DNA of 26,348 nucleotides from Prevotellaceae bacterium. Its GTDB lineage: Bacteria; Bacteroidota; Bacteroidia; Bacteroidales; UBA932. The notes beneath the pieces are model-generated. The model ran no database searches. It saw only the letters and a list, made by a program, of their open reading frames with translations, and had not been told where the DNA came from. Where the stretch lies: positions 1 through 26,348 of the forward strand of contig JAIROF010000181.1 in assembly GCA_031257655.1 (NCBI GenBank). Reading direction: 5' to 3'. Positions 9,034 through 16,747 of this stretch are shown one piece after another (the stretch's first letter is position 1; every line of letters starts with the position of its first letter). The translations under genes and the position numbers were made by a program.

Positions 9034-10284
9034 ATGAAAAACATACTATTTATTTTAACAGCCGTACTGCTTGCCGCCGGCTGCGGACAAGTAGATGATA
9101 TCTACTACGAGCGGACGCCCTCCTCATCGGGAGAAGGCGATAGCTATACGCCAATCAATAAAACCTACTGGTCGCAGGCAGCCGATAGCGCTACCGGCGC
9201 GTTGGTAGATAATTTTTGGAATGGAACCCGTAATTATTTTTACATGGATTTCGCTCCTCCCACATCGCATCCGGGCGGTTTTCAGTATTGGCCGCAAGCC
9301 CATGCCATGGACGTGGTGGTTGATGCCTATGTCCGCACAGGGGAAGCGGAATACTTAAACAAGTATGAGGAGTGGTTTACCGGTGTGCAACAGGGTAATC
9401 AGGCTACGTATGGGGGCGCCAATTACAGGAATCAATACATCGACGACATGGCGTGGATTGTCCTGACAATGCTTCGCATGTATGAAACCCATCCCGGCCA
9501 CCCGGTCACATACTTGACTACCGCCGAACAAATTTATAGCGACTGGATTATTACGGAATGGACGGAAAGCCCTTGCGGCGGCGGCTTGCGCTGGAGAACA
9601 TCCAGCTACACCGAAGGAAAAAATGCCTGTACCAACTGCCCGGCAGCTATTATAGCCTGCCGCCTTGCCGGATTCTACAAAACCTCGGGTGATAACGATA
9701 AGGCCGCAAGATACCTCGCCGACGCCCAGCGGCTATACCACTGGATTAGAAGTGTGCTCTACGACAGCCAAACGAAAATACTTTACGGCGGTGTAGATGT
9801 GGAAAACGGAGTGGAAAAGAGAAGCAATATTTCGCTGTCGTATGAAGTCGGCACGGCGCTCGGTGCGGCGCATGAGCTGTATACCCTCACCGGAGAGCAG
9901 CGATTCCTGACCGACGCAGTTGAGATGGCAAACAAAGCTACTACCGACGGCATGCCCATGGATGTGAGCACCGGCTGTTTGCGTAGCGAAGGGCCTGGAA
10001 ATGGCGACGGCGGGCTGTTCAAAGGCATTTTTATCCGCTATTTTGTGAAACTGATTAACGATACCCGCGTGGACAAAGCAGTACGGCGGCAGCTTTACAA
10101 TTTTATGGTGCACAATGCCACTTCGCTTTGGACTGCCGGTGTGCATAAAGACGGCAGCTATGCCGGCATGTTTGGGCCGGATTGGGCTGCCCCGATTCCA
10201 CAATCGGGAGCAGTGGGTTTGCAGGGACATGTGTCGGGCTGTACCCTGCTGGAAGCGATGAATGTATTGCAACCGGTAGAATAA
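9034..10284 (+). CDS. GH76 family endo-alpha-1,6-mannanase lipoprotein
   Basis: This 416-residue protein cleaves the alpha-1,6-mannan backbone if it behaves like its family. It has a lipobox Cys at residue 17 (LLAAGCGQ) and the GH76 hallmark adjacent aspartates at 137-138 in the IDDMAW motif, known as nucleophile and acid/base. Other GH76-like segments are WPQAHAMDVVVDAY (about 86-99), GGLRWRTSS, and CTNCPAAIIACRLAGFY. The size is normal for a single-domain GH76. Asp residues a few positions after the lipid Cys (VDD) are compatible with display on the cell surface, where long mannan would be cut before import. It is the last gene of the susC operon, closed by the terminator at 10305-10340. 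Confidence 0.85.
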   Translation: MKNILFILTAVLLAAGCGQVDDIYYERTPSSSGEGDSYTPINKTYWSQAADSATGALVDNFWNGTRNYFYMDFAPPTSHPGGFQYWPQAHAMDVVVDAYVRTGEAEYLNKYEEWFTGVQQGNQATYGGANYRNQYIDDMAWIVLTMLRMYETHPGHPVTYLTTAEQIYSDWIITEWTESPCGGGLRWRTSSYTEGKNACTNCPAAIIACRLAGFYKTSGDNDKAARYLADAQRLYHWIRSVLYDSQTKILYGGVDVENGVEKRSNISLSYEVGTALGAAHELYTLTGEQRFLTDAVEMANKATTDGMPMDVSTGCLRSEGPGNGDGGLFKGIFIRYFVKLINDTRVDKAVRRQLYNFMVHNATSLWTAGVHKDGSYAGMFGPDWAAPIPQSGAVGLQGHVSGCTLLEAMNVLQPVE

Positions 10285-10304
10285 CTTCCCGGACATTGGA
10301 AAGA

Positions 10305-10340
10305 ATAAAAGCTGTCTGTTTTCGGACAGACAGCTTTTAT
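10305..10340 (+). terminator. Intrinsic terminator after GH76
   Basis: A perfect 15-bp stem (10305-10319 with 10326-10340, 6-base loop) has a GC core CTGTCTG and is followed by a T-rich stretch (TTTTATTTTAATT). It lies 20 bp after the GH76 stop and should end the susC operon transcript. Because the stem begins with A-rich bases it could also work on the opposite strand. Confidence 0.85.
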
Positions 10341-10346
10341 TTTAAT

Positions 10347-10354
10347 TATATTTG
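10347..10354 (+). promoter_or_regulatory. -7 element of the GH92 promoter
   Basis: TATATTTG matches TAnnTTTG and directly follows the terminator. It lies 9 bp before ATG 10364 but 24 bp before ATG 10379, which argues for the later start. The corresponding -33 region falls inside the terminator stem, where only a T-rich match exists. Confidence 0.55.
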
Positions 10355-10378
10355 TAAAAAATTATGGACATGGCCTCT

Positions 10379-12535
10379 ATGAAAAAACAACGCCATACGC
10401 ACCTCCTGCAAGCGCTGGGAGCGCTGCTAATAACGTGGACAGCGGCTTGTGCGCCGTCGCAAAAGCGGCTCACCGATTATGCCAACCCGCTGTTCGGCAC
10501 CACCACCCTGTGGGACAGCATCGACATCGGCTACACGCCTACCCACCGGACGTGGGGCGCCGAAGTTTTCCCCGGCGCCTCGCTGCCTAACGCCATGGTG
10601 CAGGTAAGCCCGGTAACCCGGTTCCGCAGCGGGTCGGGCTACCAGTACGAAGACACCGTGATCTTCGGCTTTACGCACACCAACAAAGGACACTGGAATT
10701 TGTGCCATGTGCCTCTCCTGCCTGTCACGGGCGCTGTGTCTCCCTATGATTACTGTTCGGGCTACAGCCACGACAACGAAGAAGCGCATCCGGGCTATTA
10801 CCGCGTATTCCTTGAGCGCTACGGCGTCAATGCCGAGCTGACGTCCACGCTACGGTGCGCCTACCACCGATACTCCTACCCCGAAGGGCAGAAAAAGAAG
10901 CTGCTGGCCGACCTCTCGCGCTCAAATGAAAGGGTGCGGGAATGGCACATCGCTCAGCAAAGCGAAAGCGTCTTCTTTGGCTTTCAACATGCCGGCGAGA
11001 AAATATATTTTTACGCCGTAGCCAATTACAAAATACAAGCGATTGACTCGCTGCACGGCGAGCGGCGAGTAGTGCCGGTAATTCATTTCGCAGAGGAAGA
11101 AAATAACGTGCCGCTGGAGCTGAAAATCGGATTCTCATTCGTGAGCGTCGAAAATGCAAAAGACAATCTCGCCAAAGAAATGGAAGCGAAAACTTTTGCA
11201 GACGTGCGCGCCGAAGCCTCCGGAACCTGGGAAGACTTGCTGTCGAAAATACAAGTGTGGGGTGGCACGGAAAGGCAGCGAACCATTTTCTACTCCTCGC
11301 TCTACCGCGCCTTCCTCTGGCCGGCGTTGCGCAGCGACGCCAACGGCGATTTCACGGACATCCGCAGCGCGGTGGCCAACGAGGGATTCCGCTACTACAC
11401 CGATCCGTCGTTTTGGGACGACCACCGGAATAAGCTGGTCTTGCTCGGTATGCTGTCGCCCTCGGTGGCGGTCGACGTCATTCGTTCCATTACCGACAGA
11501 GGTGGGAAGACCGGCTTTATGCCTACTTTCTTTCATGGCGACCATGCCGCCGTATTCGTGGCAGGCGCTTACCTGCGGGGCTTGCGGGGCTTTGATGTGG
11601 ACAGCGCTTATCATTTGTTGTTGCGGAATGCCACCATCGAAAGCCGCAGCCGGCCGCACCTGAACGAATATATGGAAAAAGGCTACATCCCGGAGCCCGA
11701 CCTTCCGCACCCCAACACCGAAACCGTAGCGAGCGCCGGCGTGACGAAAACCCTCGAATATGCCTATGACGACTATGCGGTAGCCCTGCTGGCAAAGGCC
11801 TTGAACGATACCGCCAATTACGCCATGCTGATGCGCCGCACCGGCAGCTACAAAAACCTTTTCGACCCTTCATCCGGCCTGATGCGTGGACGCTTGGCAA
11901 ACGGCGAATGGGTTCAACACTTCGACCCCTACTATCCCTACTACGAATACATGTACCGCGAAGCCAATGCCTGGCAATCGTCCTTCTACGCGCCGCACGA
12001 CACGGAAGGGCTGATTGGCCTCTACAAGAGCCGCAACGATTTTGAAAACAAGCTGGATTCCCTGTTCGCTATCCCCTGGAAAGGCTATGAAGCCTATAAC
12101 TTCTCGGGATTTATCGGCCAATACTGCCACGGCAACCAGCCCGACCATAATTTCCCCTACCTCTACTACTTTGTCGGCAAGCAGGAGAAATCGCAGGCGC
12201 TGCTCGACACCCTGATGAACCACTTTTACGGCATGGGCAAGGAAGGCTTGGCGTTGGCGGGCATGGACGATGCCGGGGAAATGTCGTCGTGGTATGTGTT
12301 CAATGCCATTGGCCTATATACCTTCTCGCCGGCCGATGAGGACTACATCATTTCCGTCCCGTTGTTCGATAAAGTGCTGGTTACGCTCGGCAACGCCACG
12401 CGCTTTACCATCCGGAAGGAAAACTGCGGGCGGAAAATCACAAACATCGCTTACGACGGACAAAAAGTAGACGGCTGGTTTATTTCGCACACGGCATTGA
12501 TGCAGGGAAAAGAGCTGGTCATAGAAACGGAATAG
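10379..12535 (+). CDS. GH92 family exo-alpha-mannosidase lipoprotein
   Basis: This 718-residue protein belongs to the calcium-dependent, inverting GH92 alpha-mannosidases. I chose ATG 10379 because it gives a clean lipoprotein signal (MKKQRHTHLL... Cys24) and leaves room after the promoter; ATG 10364 adds five residues. It has an N-terminal beta-sandwich (about 30-260) and an (alpha/alpha)6 catalytic domain with YREANAWQSSFYAPHD (Glu528, at the usual general-acid position) and GMDDAGEMSSWYVF (Asp630-Asp631, usual base region). The stretch commonly GNEPSHH reads GNQPDHN here (Gln587), which may shift linkage preference. No acidic cluster follows the lipid Cys, so a periplasmic location is likely, where it would trim imported mannan fragments. 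It is monocistronic, outside the susC transcript. Confidence 0.9.
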   Translation: MKKQRHTHLLQALGALLITWTAACAPSQKRLTDYANPLFGTTTLWDSIDIGYTPTHRTWGAEVFPGASLPNAMVQVSPVTRFRSGSGYQYEDTVIFGFTHTNKGHWNLCHVPLLPVTGAVSPYDYCSGYSHDNEEAHPGYYRVFLERYGVNAELTSTLRCAYHRYSYPEGQKKKLLADLSRSNERVREWHIAQQSESVFFGFQHAGEKIYFYAVANYKIQAIDSLHGERRVVPVIHFAEEENNVPLELKIGFSFVSVENAKDNLAKEMEAKTFADVRAEASGTWEDLLSKIQVWGGTERQRTIFYSSLYRAFLWPALRSDANGDFTDIRSAVANEGFRYYTDPSFWDDHRNKLVLLGMLSPSVAVDVIRSITDRGGKTGFMPTFFHGDHAAVFVAGAYLRGLRGFDVDSAYHLLLRNATIESRSRPHLNEYMEKGYIPEPDLPHPNTETVASAGVTKTLEYAYDDYAVALLAKALNDTANYAMLMRRTGSYKNLFDPSSGLMRGRLANGEWVQHFDPYYPYYEYMYREANAWQSSFYAPHDTEGLIGLYKSRNDFENKLDSLFAIPWKGYEAYNFSGFIGQYCHGNQPDHNFPYLYYFVGKQEKSQALLDTLMNHFYGMGKEGLALAGMDDAGEMSSWYVFNAIGLYTFSPADEDYIISVPLFDKVLVTLGNATRFTIRKENCGRKITNIAYDGQKVDGWFISHTALMQGKELVIETE

Positions 12536-12610
12536 CAACAGCTCGCTACTAATCAGGGGGTAGTGTCATAAATTGTGAGGAGCGAAAAACCTAATTTGCT
12601 CACTCGTGCT

Positions 12611-12618
12611 TATTTTTG
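12611..12618 (+). promoter_or_regulatory. Possible -7 element upstream of the cytochrome-FGE gene
   Basis: TATTTTTG fits TAnnTTTG and lies about 110 bp before the annotated start of the next gene, upstream of the 121-bp repeat. No -33 box at 19-21 bp was found. The rest of 12536-12653 shows no gene or further motif. Confidence 0.25.
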
Positions 12619-12653
12619 GTGTTCGTGAGATCGCTGCGCTCGGTTACACTTAA

Positions 12654-12774
12654 GGGAACCTCTAAAAACCCCAAAATCAAGGCTCGCGGCTGAGGCAAAA
12701 GCGGAGTTTACTAAAGTAAATGAGCATTTTGGCGAGGGAGCATAGCGTAGCGCTTGGGGTTTTTAGAGGCTCCC
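12654..12774 (+). repeat. 121-bp MITE/REP-like element, copy 1
   Basis: The element has 21-bp terminal inverted repeats with one mismatch, starting GGGAACCTCTAAAAACCCC and ending in the complement, and a central palindrome TTTACTAAAGTAAA (about 12708-12721), so the whole can fold into an imperfect long hairpin. A second copy of exactly the same length lies inverted at 19063-19183. There is no coding capacity and no clear target-site duplication. It reaches into the start of the downstream cytochrome gene. It may be a mobile miniature element or a repeated palindromic unit. Confidence 0.75.
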
Positions 12775-14375
12775 ATAATAAGCGATTTATTTTGTCACCG
12801 AAAAACGCTATATCATCTCTGCTAAAAGGCGTATTTAAGAAAAGGAATTTTTTTAAGTACAAATCTTTCTACTTTTGGGGAGGCTTGCTCTTGGGGATGT
12901 GCGCCGTGGCCTCTCTCTACCAGACCTCCGTTTACTTTTCCTCCGACGAATCCTGCATGTTGTGCCACGTTCATCCGCACGTGGCGGAGAGCTGGAAGCT
13001 GTCTACGCACGTCAACAACGCAAGCGGCACTAAGGTGCACTGCGTCGACTGCCATCTCCCGCCCAAAAACCATACCCTGGAGCACTTTTCGGCCAAAGCC
13101 CGCCTGGGCCTCAAAGACGTATGGGGATACCTCACGAAAGACAGCGCCGATTTTGACTGGGACCGCAAGTCGGAAGTCGAATATGCCGTTACCTACATCC
13201 CCAACGCATCGTGCAAGGAGTGCCACGCCAACCTTTTCCCAAAAGGAATGTCCGACGACGCCATTACCGCTCACCTCTACTACGAAGAAAAAGAAGAAAA
13301 GCTCAACCTCCAGTGCATAAGCTGCCACTTAGACGCAGGGCACTACAACCCGAGCTACACGCACGGAAAAATGGCGAGCCTCCCGCTGCCGCAAGCCGCC
13401 GACCCCGCGCTGTATTTCAAAGCCCCTACGCCCGTAACGGCCTTCGAAAACTTTACGGAGCAAATACCCGGCTCTATGGTATCGTTCCAAATGGTGGCCA
13501 TTCCCGGCGGCACCTTCCGGATGGGTAGCCCCGACGGCGAACCCTTCCGAAACACCGACGAAAGCCCCATCCGATCGGTAACCCTTTCGCCCTTCTTTAT
13601 GTCCGAAGTGGAGGTTACCTGGGATATGTACTGGGCCTTTTACGCCAAAACCATGAGCGAAGGCCGTACCCCTCCGGCAACCGTATTTGCCAATAACAGC
13701 CGCCCGGACGTGGACGCCATCTCCGGGCCTACCTCGCCATTCGGTACCCCCGACCAGGGGTGGGGCGGCGGAAAGCGTCCGGCAATTACGATGACCCACT
13801 ACGCAGCGCAAACGTTTTGCCAGTGGCTATCCTTAGTCACCGGAAAAAAATACCGCCTCCCAACCGAAGCCGAGTGGGAGTACGCTGCCCGAGGCGGAAC
13901 GCAAACCCCATACTTCTTTGAGGGAAACCCAAAGGCCTTTTCAAACGAAAGCTTCTGGCGCGCGATATTCGCCCCGGAAACAGCGCCCATCGCGCCCTAC
14001 GTTGTCTACGCAAATAACAGCAAAAACCGAACCCAGGAGCCGGACGCCGTCAAAGCAAATCCCTTTGGCCTGAAAAATATGCTGGGAAATGTGATGGAGT
14101 ACTGCGCCGACAAGTACGACCCGACGGCTTACGCCAAAACCGGCGAAACCGTGGACAATCCCCTGGCTACGGAAGGCGAAGAATGGGTGGTACGCGGCGG
14201 ATACTACGCCTCCGACGCCTCTCAGGTGCGCTGCGCCGCTCGCGACTACACCCGGCACGACGCCTGGCTGAAAACAGACCCGCAGCAGCCCAAAAGCATC
14301 TGGTGGTATTCGGACGTGCGGGGTATCGGATTCCGAATCGTGTGCGAAAACGAAATAAATGAAAAACAGCAGTAA
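12720..14375 (+). CDS. NrfH/NapC-type tetrahaem cytochrome fused to FGE-like (SUMF1) domain
   Basis: The protein (551 residues from ATG 12720) joins two unlike domains. The N-terminal part has one membrane segment (about 49-67) and four c-type haem motifs: CMLCH (79-83), CVDCH (108-112), CKECH (165-169) and CISCH (199-203), with the layout of NrfH/NapC quinol dehydrogenases, which pass electrons from menaquinol to periplasmic partners. Residues ~255-545 form a formylglycine-generating-enzyme-like domain (MVAIPGGTFRMGS, YRLPTEAEWEYAARGG, MLGNVMEYCAD, VVRGGYYASD, GFRIV). The copper-binding cysteines of true FGE are absent from RGGYYASDASQVRCAAR, so sulfatase activation is unlikely. The ATG lies within the 121-bp repeat; TTG 12792 (527 residues) is an alternative. 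It starts a four-gene group with no nrfA. Confidence 0.85.
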   Translation: MSILAREHSVALGVFRGSHNKRFILSPKNAISSLLKGVFKKRNFFKYKSFYFWGGLLLGMCAVASLYQTSVYFSSDESCMLCHVHPHVAESWKLSTHVNNASGTKVHCVDCHLPPKNHTLEHFSAKARLGLKDVWGYLTKDSADFDWDRKSEVEYAVTYIPNASCKECHANLFPKGMSDDAITAHLYYEEKEEKLNLQCISCHLDAGHYNPSYTHGKMASLPLPQAADPALYFKAPTPVTAFENFTEQIPGSMVSFQMVAIPGGTFRMGSPDGEPFRNTDESPIRSVTLSPFFMSEVEVTWDMYWAFYAKTMSEGRTPPATVFANNSRPDVDAISGPTSPFGTPDQGWGGGKRPAITMTHYAAQTFCQWLSLVTGKKYRLPTEAEWEYAARGGTQTPYFFEGNPKAFSNESFWRAIFAPETAPIAPYVVYANNSKNRTQEPDAVKANPFGLKNMLGNVMEYCADKYDPTAYAKTGETVDNPLATEGEEWVVRGGYYASDASQVRCAARDYTRHDAWLKTDPQQPKSIWWYSDVRGIGFRIVCENEINEKQQ

Positions 14376-14438
14376 ACAACAGCAATCAACATAATTTTTT
14401 TCACAGTAATTTTTTTACCATTTTAAACATCATTTTTT

Positions 14439-15809
14439 ATGAAAAAAGAGAACAATATCAGCAGAAGAACATTTCTGAAAAACTCTGCCTTCGCCGGAGC
14501 GTTAGGAACCGTGGGCGTGAGCAGCCCCATCCTGCTAAGCTCCTGTGGCAGAAATTCCGGCTCCAAGCTGAAACCCCTAAAAGAGCCGGGCGCCTACTAC
14601 ATCCCCGACTTGACGGATGCAGCCCCCGACGGAAAGGAGCTGAAAGCCGGCGTTATCGGCTGCGGCGGACGCGGCTCCGGGGCGGCTTTCGATTTCCTCA
14701 ACGCGGGCAACGGCCTGACCATTACCGCGCTGGCCGACACCTTCCAAGACCGCCTCGACTCCTTAGCCGACAGCCTCAAAAAGGACAAGGGAATCGATAT
14801 CCCCAAAGACAAGCGCTTTGTCGGATTAGATGCCTACAAGCACCTGATTGATAGCGACGTGGATGTGGTTATCCTTACGGCGCCGCCCTTTTTCCGGCCG
14901 GAGCACTTCAGGTATGCCACCGAAAAAGGAAAGCACTCCTTCCTCGAAAAACCTATCTTTGTCGACGCCGTGGGCTACCGAACGGTGATGGCCGCCGCAA
15001 AACAGGCCGCCGCCAAAAACCTTTGCGTGATCACCGGTACGCAGCGGCACCACCAGCGCAGCTACGTAGAATCGTACAAGAAAATTATGGAAGGCGCCAT
15101 TGGCGAAATTACCGGCGGAAACGTTTACTGGAACCAAGACCGCCTCTGGTACAGAACGCGCGAAGCCGGATGGAGCGACGCCGAATGGATGATTCGAGAC
15201 TGGGTGAACTGGAAATGGCTCTCCGGCGACCATATCATTGAGCAGCATGTGCACAATATCGACGTATTTACCTGGTTTAGCGGCTTGAAACCGCTTAGCG
15301 CAGTGGGATTCGGATCGCGCCAACGGCGGGTGACGGGTGACCAGTACGACAGCTTTAGCGTCGATTTTGTCATGGAAAACGGTATCCACCTGCACAGCAT
15401 GTGCCGACAAATTAACGGCTGCGCCGGCAACGTGAGCGAATTTATACAGGGTACGCGCGGCTCATGGTCTACGCACGGCGAAACGGTCATAAAGGACTTG
15501 GCCGGCAATGTTGTGTGGAAGTACGATGGCAAAGCCGAGGCGGACGCCTACAAGCAAACCAATGCATACGTGCTGGAGCACGTAAACTTAGTTGCGCACA
15601 TCCGCAGCAACCGCCCGATAGAGCAAGCTTCGCAGCTGGCCGTTTCAAACATGGCCGGCCTCATGGGGCGCGAATCGGCCTACACCGGCGCCAAAATAAC
15701 CTGGGAGCAGATGACCGCTTCGCCGCTGGACTACACCCCGGCCGACTTAAATTTGGGCGCAATGAATATGAAGCCTTTCACCGTGCCCGTTCCGGGCGCT
15801 AACGATTAG
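14439..15809 (+). CDS. Tat-exported Gfo/Idh/MocA oxidoreductase lipoprotein
   Basis: This 456-residue protein has a twin-arginine signal (SRRTFLK, residues 8-14) and a lipobox Cys at 36 (LLSSCGRN), so it should be exported folded with its cofactor and lipid-anchored. A Rossmann segment AGVIGCGGRGSG (about 70-81) binds NAD(P), and EKP (170-172) holds the family's catalytic-site lysine. The C-terminal part carries GDHIIEQHVHNIDV (263-276), with His and Asp residues at the expected substrate pocket. Gfo/Idh/MocA enzymes oxidise or reduce sugars and polyols; exported members in gut Bacteroidota have been tied to 3-keto-glycoside chemistry. The next gene starts 5 bp after its stop. Substrate and electron route are inference. 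The 63-bp gap upstream is AT-rich without a recognised promoter. Confidence 0.9.
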   Translation: MKKENNISRRTFLKNSAFAGALGTVGVSSPILLSSCGRNSGSKLKPLKEPGAYYIPDLTDAAPDGKELKAGVIGCGGRGSGAAFDFLNAGNGLTITALADTFQDRLDSLADSLKKDKGIDIPKDKRFVGLDAYKHLIDSDVDVVILTAPPFFRPEHFRYATEKGKHSFLEKPIFVDAVGYRTVMAAAKQAAAKNLCVITGTQRHHQRSYVESYKKIMEGAIGEITGGNVYWNQDRLWYRTREAGWSDAEWMIRDWVNWKWLSGDHIIEQHVHNIDVFTWFSGLKPLSAVGFGSRQRRVTGDQYDSFSVDFVMENGIHLHSMCRQINGCAGNVSEFIQGTRGSWSTHGETVIKDLAGNVVWKYDGKAEADAYKQTNAYVLEHVNLVAHIRSNRPIEQASQLAVSNMAGLMGRESAYTGAKITWEQMTASPLDYTPADLNLGAMNMKPFTVPVPGAND

Positions 15810-15814
15810 CCGCT

Positions 15815-16747
15815 ATGACACTCAACAGAAGAAAATTTTTGAGAGCATCCCTCGCGGGGGCGGCGTTTGCCACGCTGAGCAGCGCTACCATAGCAACCTG
15901 CTCTTCGGCTTCGAAGGGCAAGCCCGGTAAAGGCGCAAAAGAGGGAAAAAGTGCAGCGCTCAACCTGTCCTTTCAGGAGGGAACGCCACCGGGCGAAACC
16001 CTCAACGAAAAGTTCGACTACATGGAGCGGCTCGGCATTGTAGGCTTTGAGCCGGGAGGTGGCGGGCTTGCCGGACGGGTGGGCGAAATCAAGCAGGCGC
16101 TGAAAGGCCGAAGCATTAAGGTGAGCGCTATTTGCGCCGGATTTGGCGGGTTTATCCTATCGAGCGACGAAGCTGTTCGCAGCGAATTTTTCGGCTCCAT
16201 AAAAGAAATCATCGCGGCAGCAGGCGAGCTGGGCTCCGTGGGCGTGGTCATGGTGCCCGCCTTCAACGGGCAAACGCCGGTACTCCCCCACACCCAGGCA
16301 ACGCGCGACTTCCTTTGCGAGCAGCTGAATACGCTGGGAAATTACGCCGCCGAACACGGAACCTCCGTCATCCTCGAACCCCTAAACCGGAAAGAGGCCT
16401 TCTACCTGCGCATGGTGGCCGACGCGGCCTCCATTTGCCGGGATGTAAACAACCCCGGCGTGCGCTGCATGGGCGACCTGTGGCACATGGTCTGGGAGGA
16501 AACGTCGGACGCCGGCGCCCTGTTTTCGGCGGGAAGCTACCTGCAGCATGTCCACATTGCCAGCCGGAAGCGGCGCAGCATGCCCGGCGAGGACGGTGAG
16601 GCCGACAGCTACGTCGACGCTTTTAGCGCGCTGAAGCAGCTCGGATACGACAAATACGTCTCTTACGAATGCGGCTGTCAGGGCGACAGAGCGGTTGTCC
16701 TGCCCGAATCGGTAAAGCTGCTGCGGGAGCAATGGAACGAAGCCTGA
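15815..16747 (+). CDS. Tat-exported TIM-barrel sugar isomerase/epimerase-like lipoprotein
   Basis: This 310-residue protein has a twin-arginine signal (NRRKFLR, residues 4-10) and lipobox Cys29 (IATCSS). The mature part is an AP-endonuclease-2-like TIM barrel of the sugar isomerase/epimerase superfamily. Metal-site residues are recognisable: Glu in VILEPLNR, Asp and His in CMGDLWHM, His in LQHVHIA, and Glu in YVSYECG near the C-terminus. Family members isomerise, epimerise or (in keto-glycoside pathways) eliminate or hydrolyse sugars. It is 5 bp after the Gfo/Idh/MocA gene and overlaps the start of ccsBA by 16 bp, so all three are one transcript. Export through Tat of both enzymes suggests that they act on the same periplasmic sugar. 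Exact reaction is unknown. Confidence 0.85.
   Translation: MTLNRRKFLRASLAGAAFATLSSATIATCSSASKGKPGKGAKEGKSAALNLSFQEGTPPGETLNEKFDYMERLGIVGFEPGGGGLAGRVGEIKQALKGRSIKVSAICAGFGGFILSSDEAVRSEFFGSIKEIIAAAGELGSVGVVMVPAFNGQTPVLPHTQATRDFLCEQLNTLGNYAAEHGTSVILEPLNRKEAFYLRMVADAASICRDVNNPGVRCMGDLWHMVWEETSDAGALFSAGSYLQHVHIASRKRRSMPGEDGEADSYVDAFSALKQLGYDKYVSYECGCQGDRAVVLPESVKLLREQWNEA

Noticed and set aside
12557..12590. Possible insertion-sequence end (GGGGGTAGTGTCATAAATTG)
   Set aside because: It resembles some transposon ends, but no matching inverted end, target duplication or transposase remnant is present.
12677..12862. 61-codon minus-strand frame sharing a peptide with a frame near 19100
   Set aside because: The shared peptide arises only because both frames cross the two copies of the 121-bp repeat; it is not a protein family.
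12720..13420. Nitrite ammonification (NrfHA) system
   Set aside because: Only the small NrfH-like part is present; no pentahaem NrfA with its CxxCK motif occurs.
13470..14375. Sulfatase-activating formylglycine enzyme
   Set aside because: The cysteines needed for copper binding and catalysis are missing, and no sulfatase gene is in the window.
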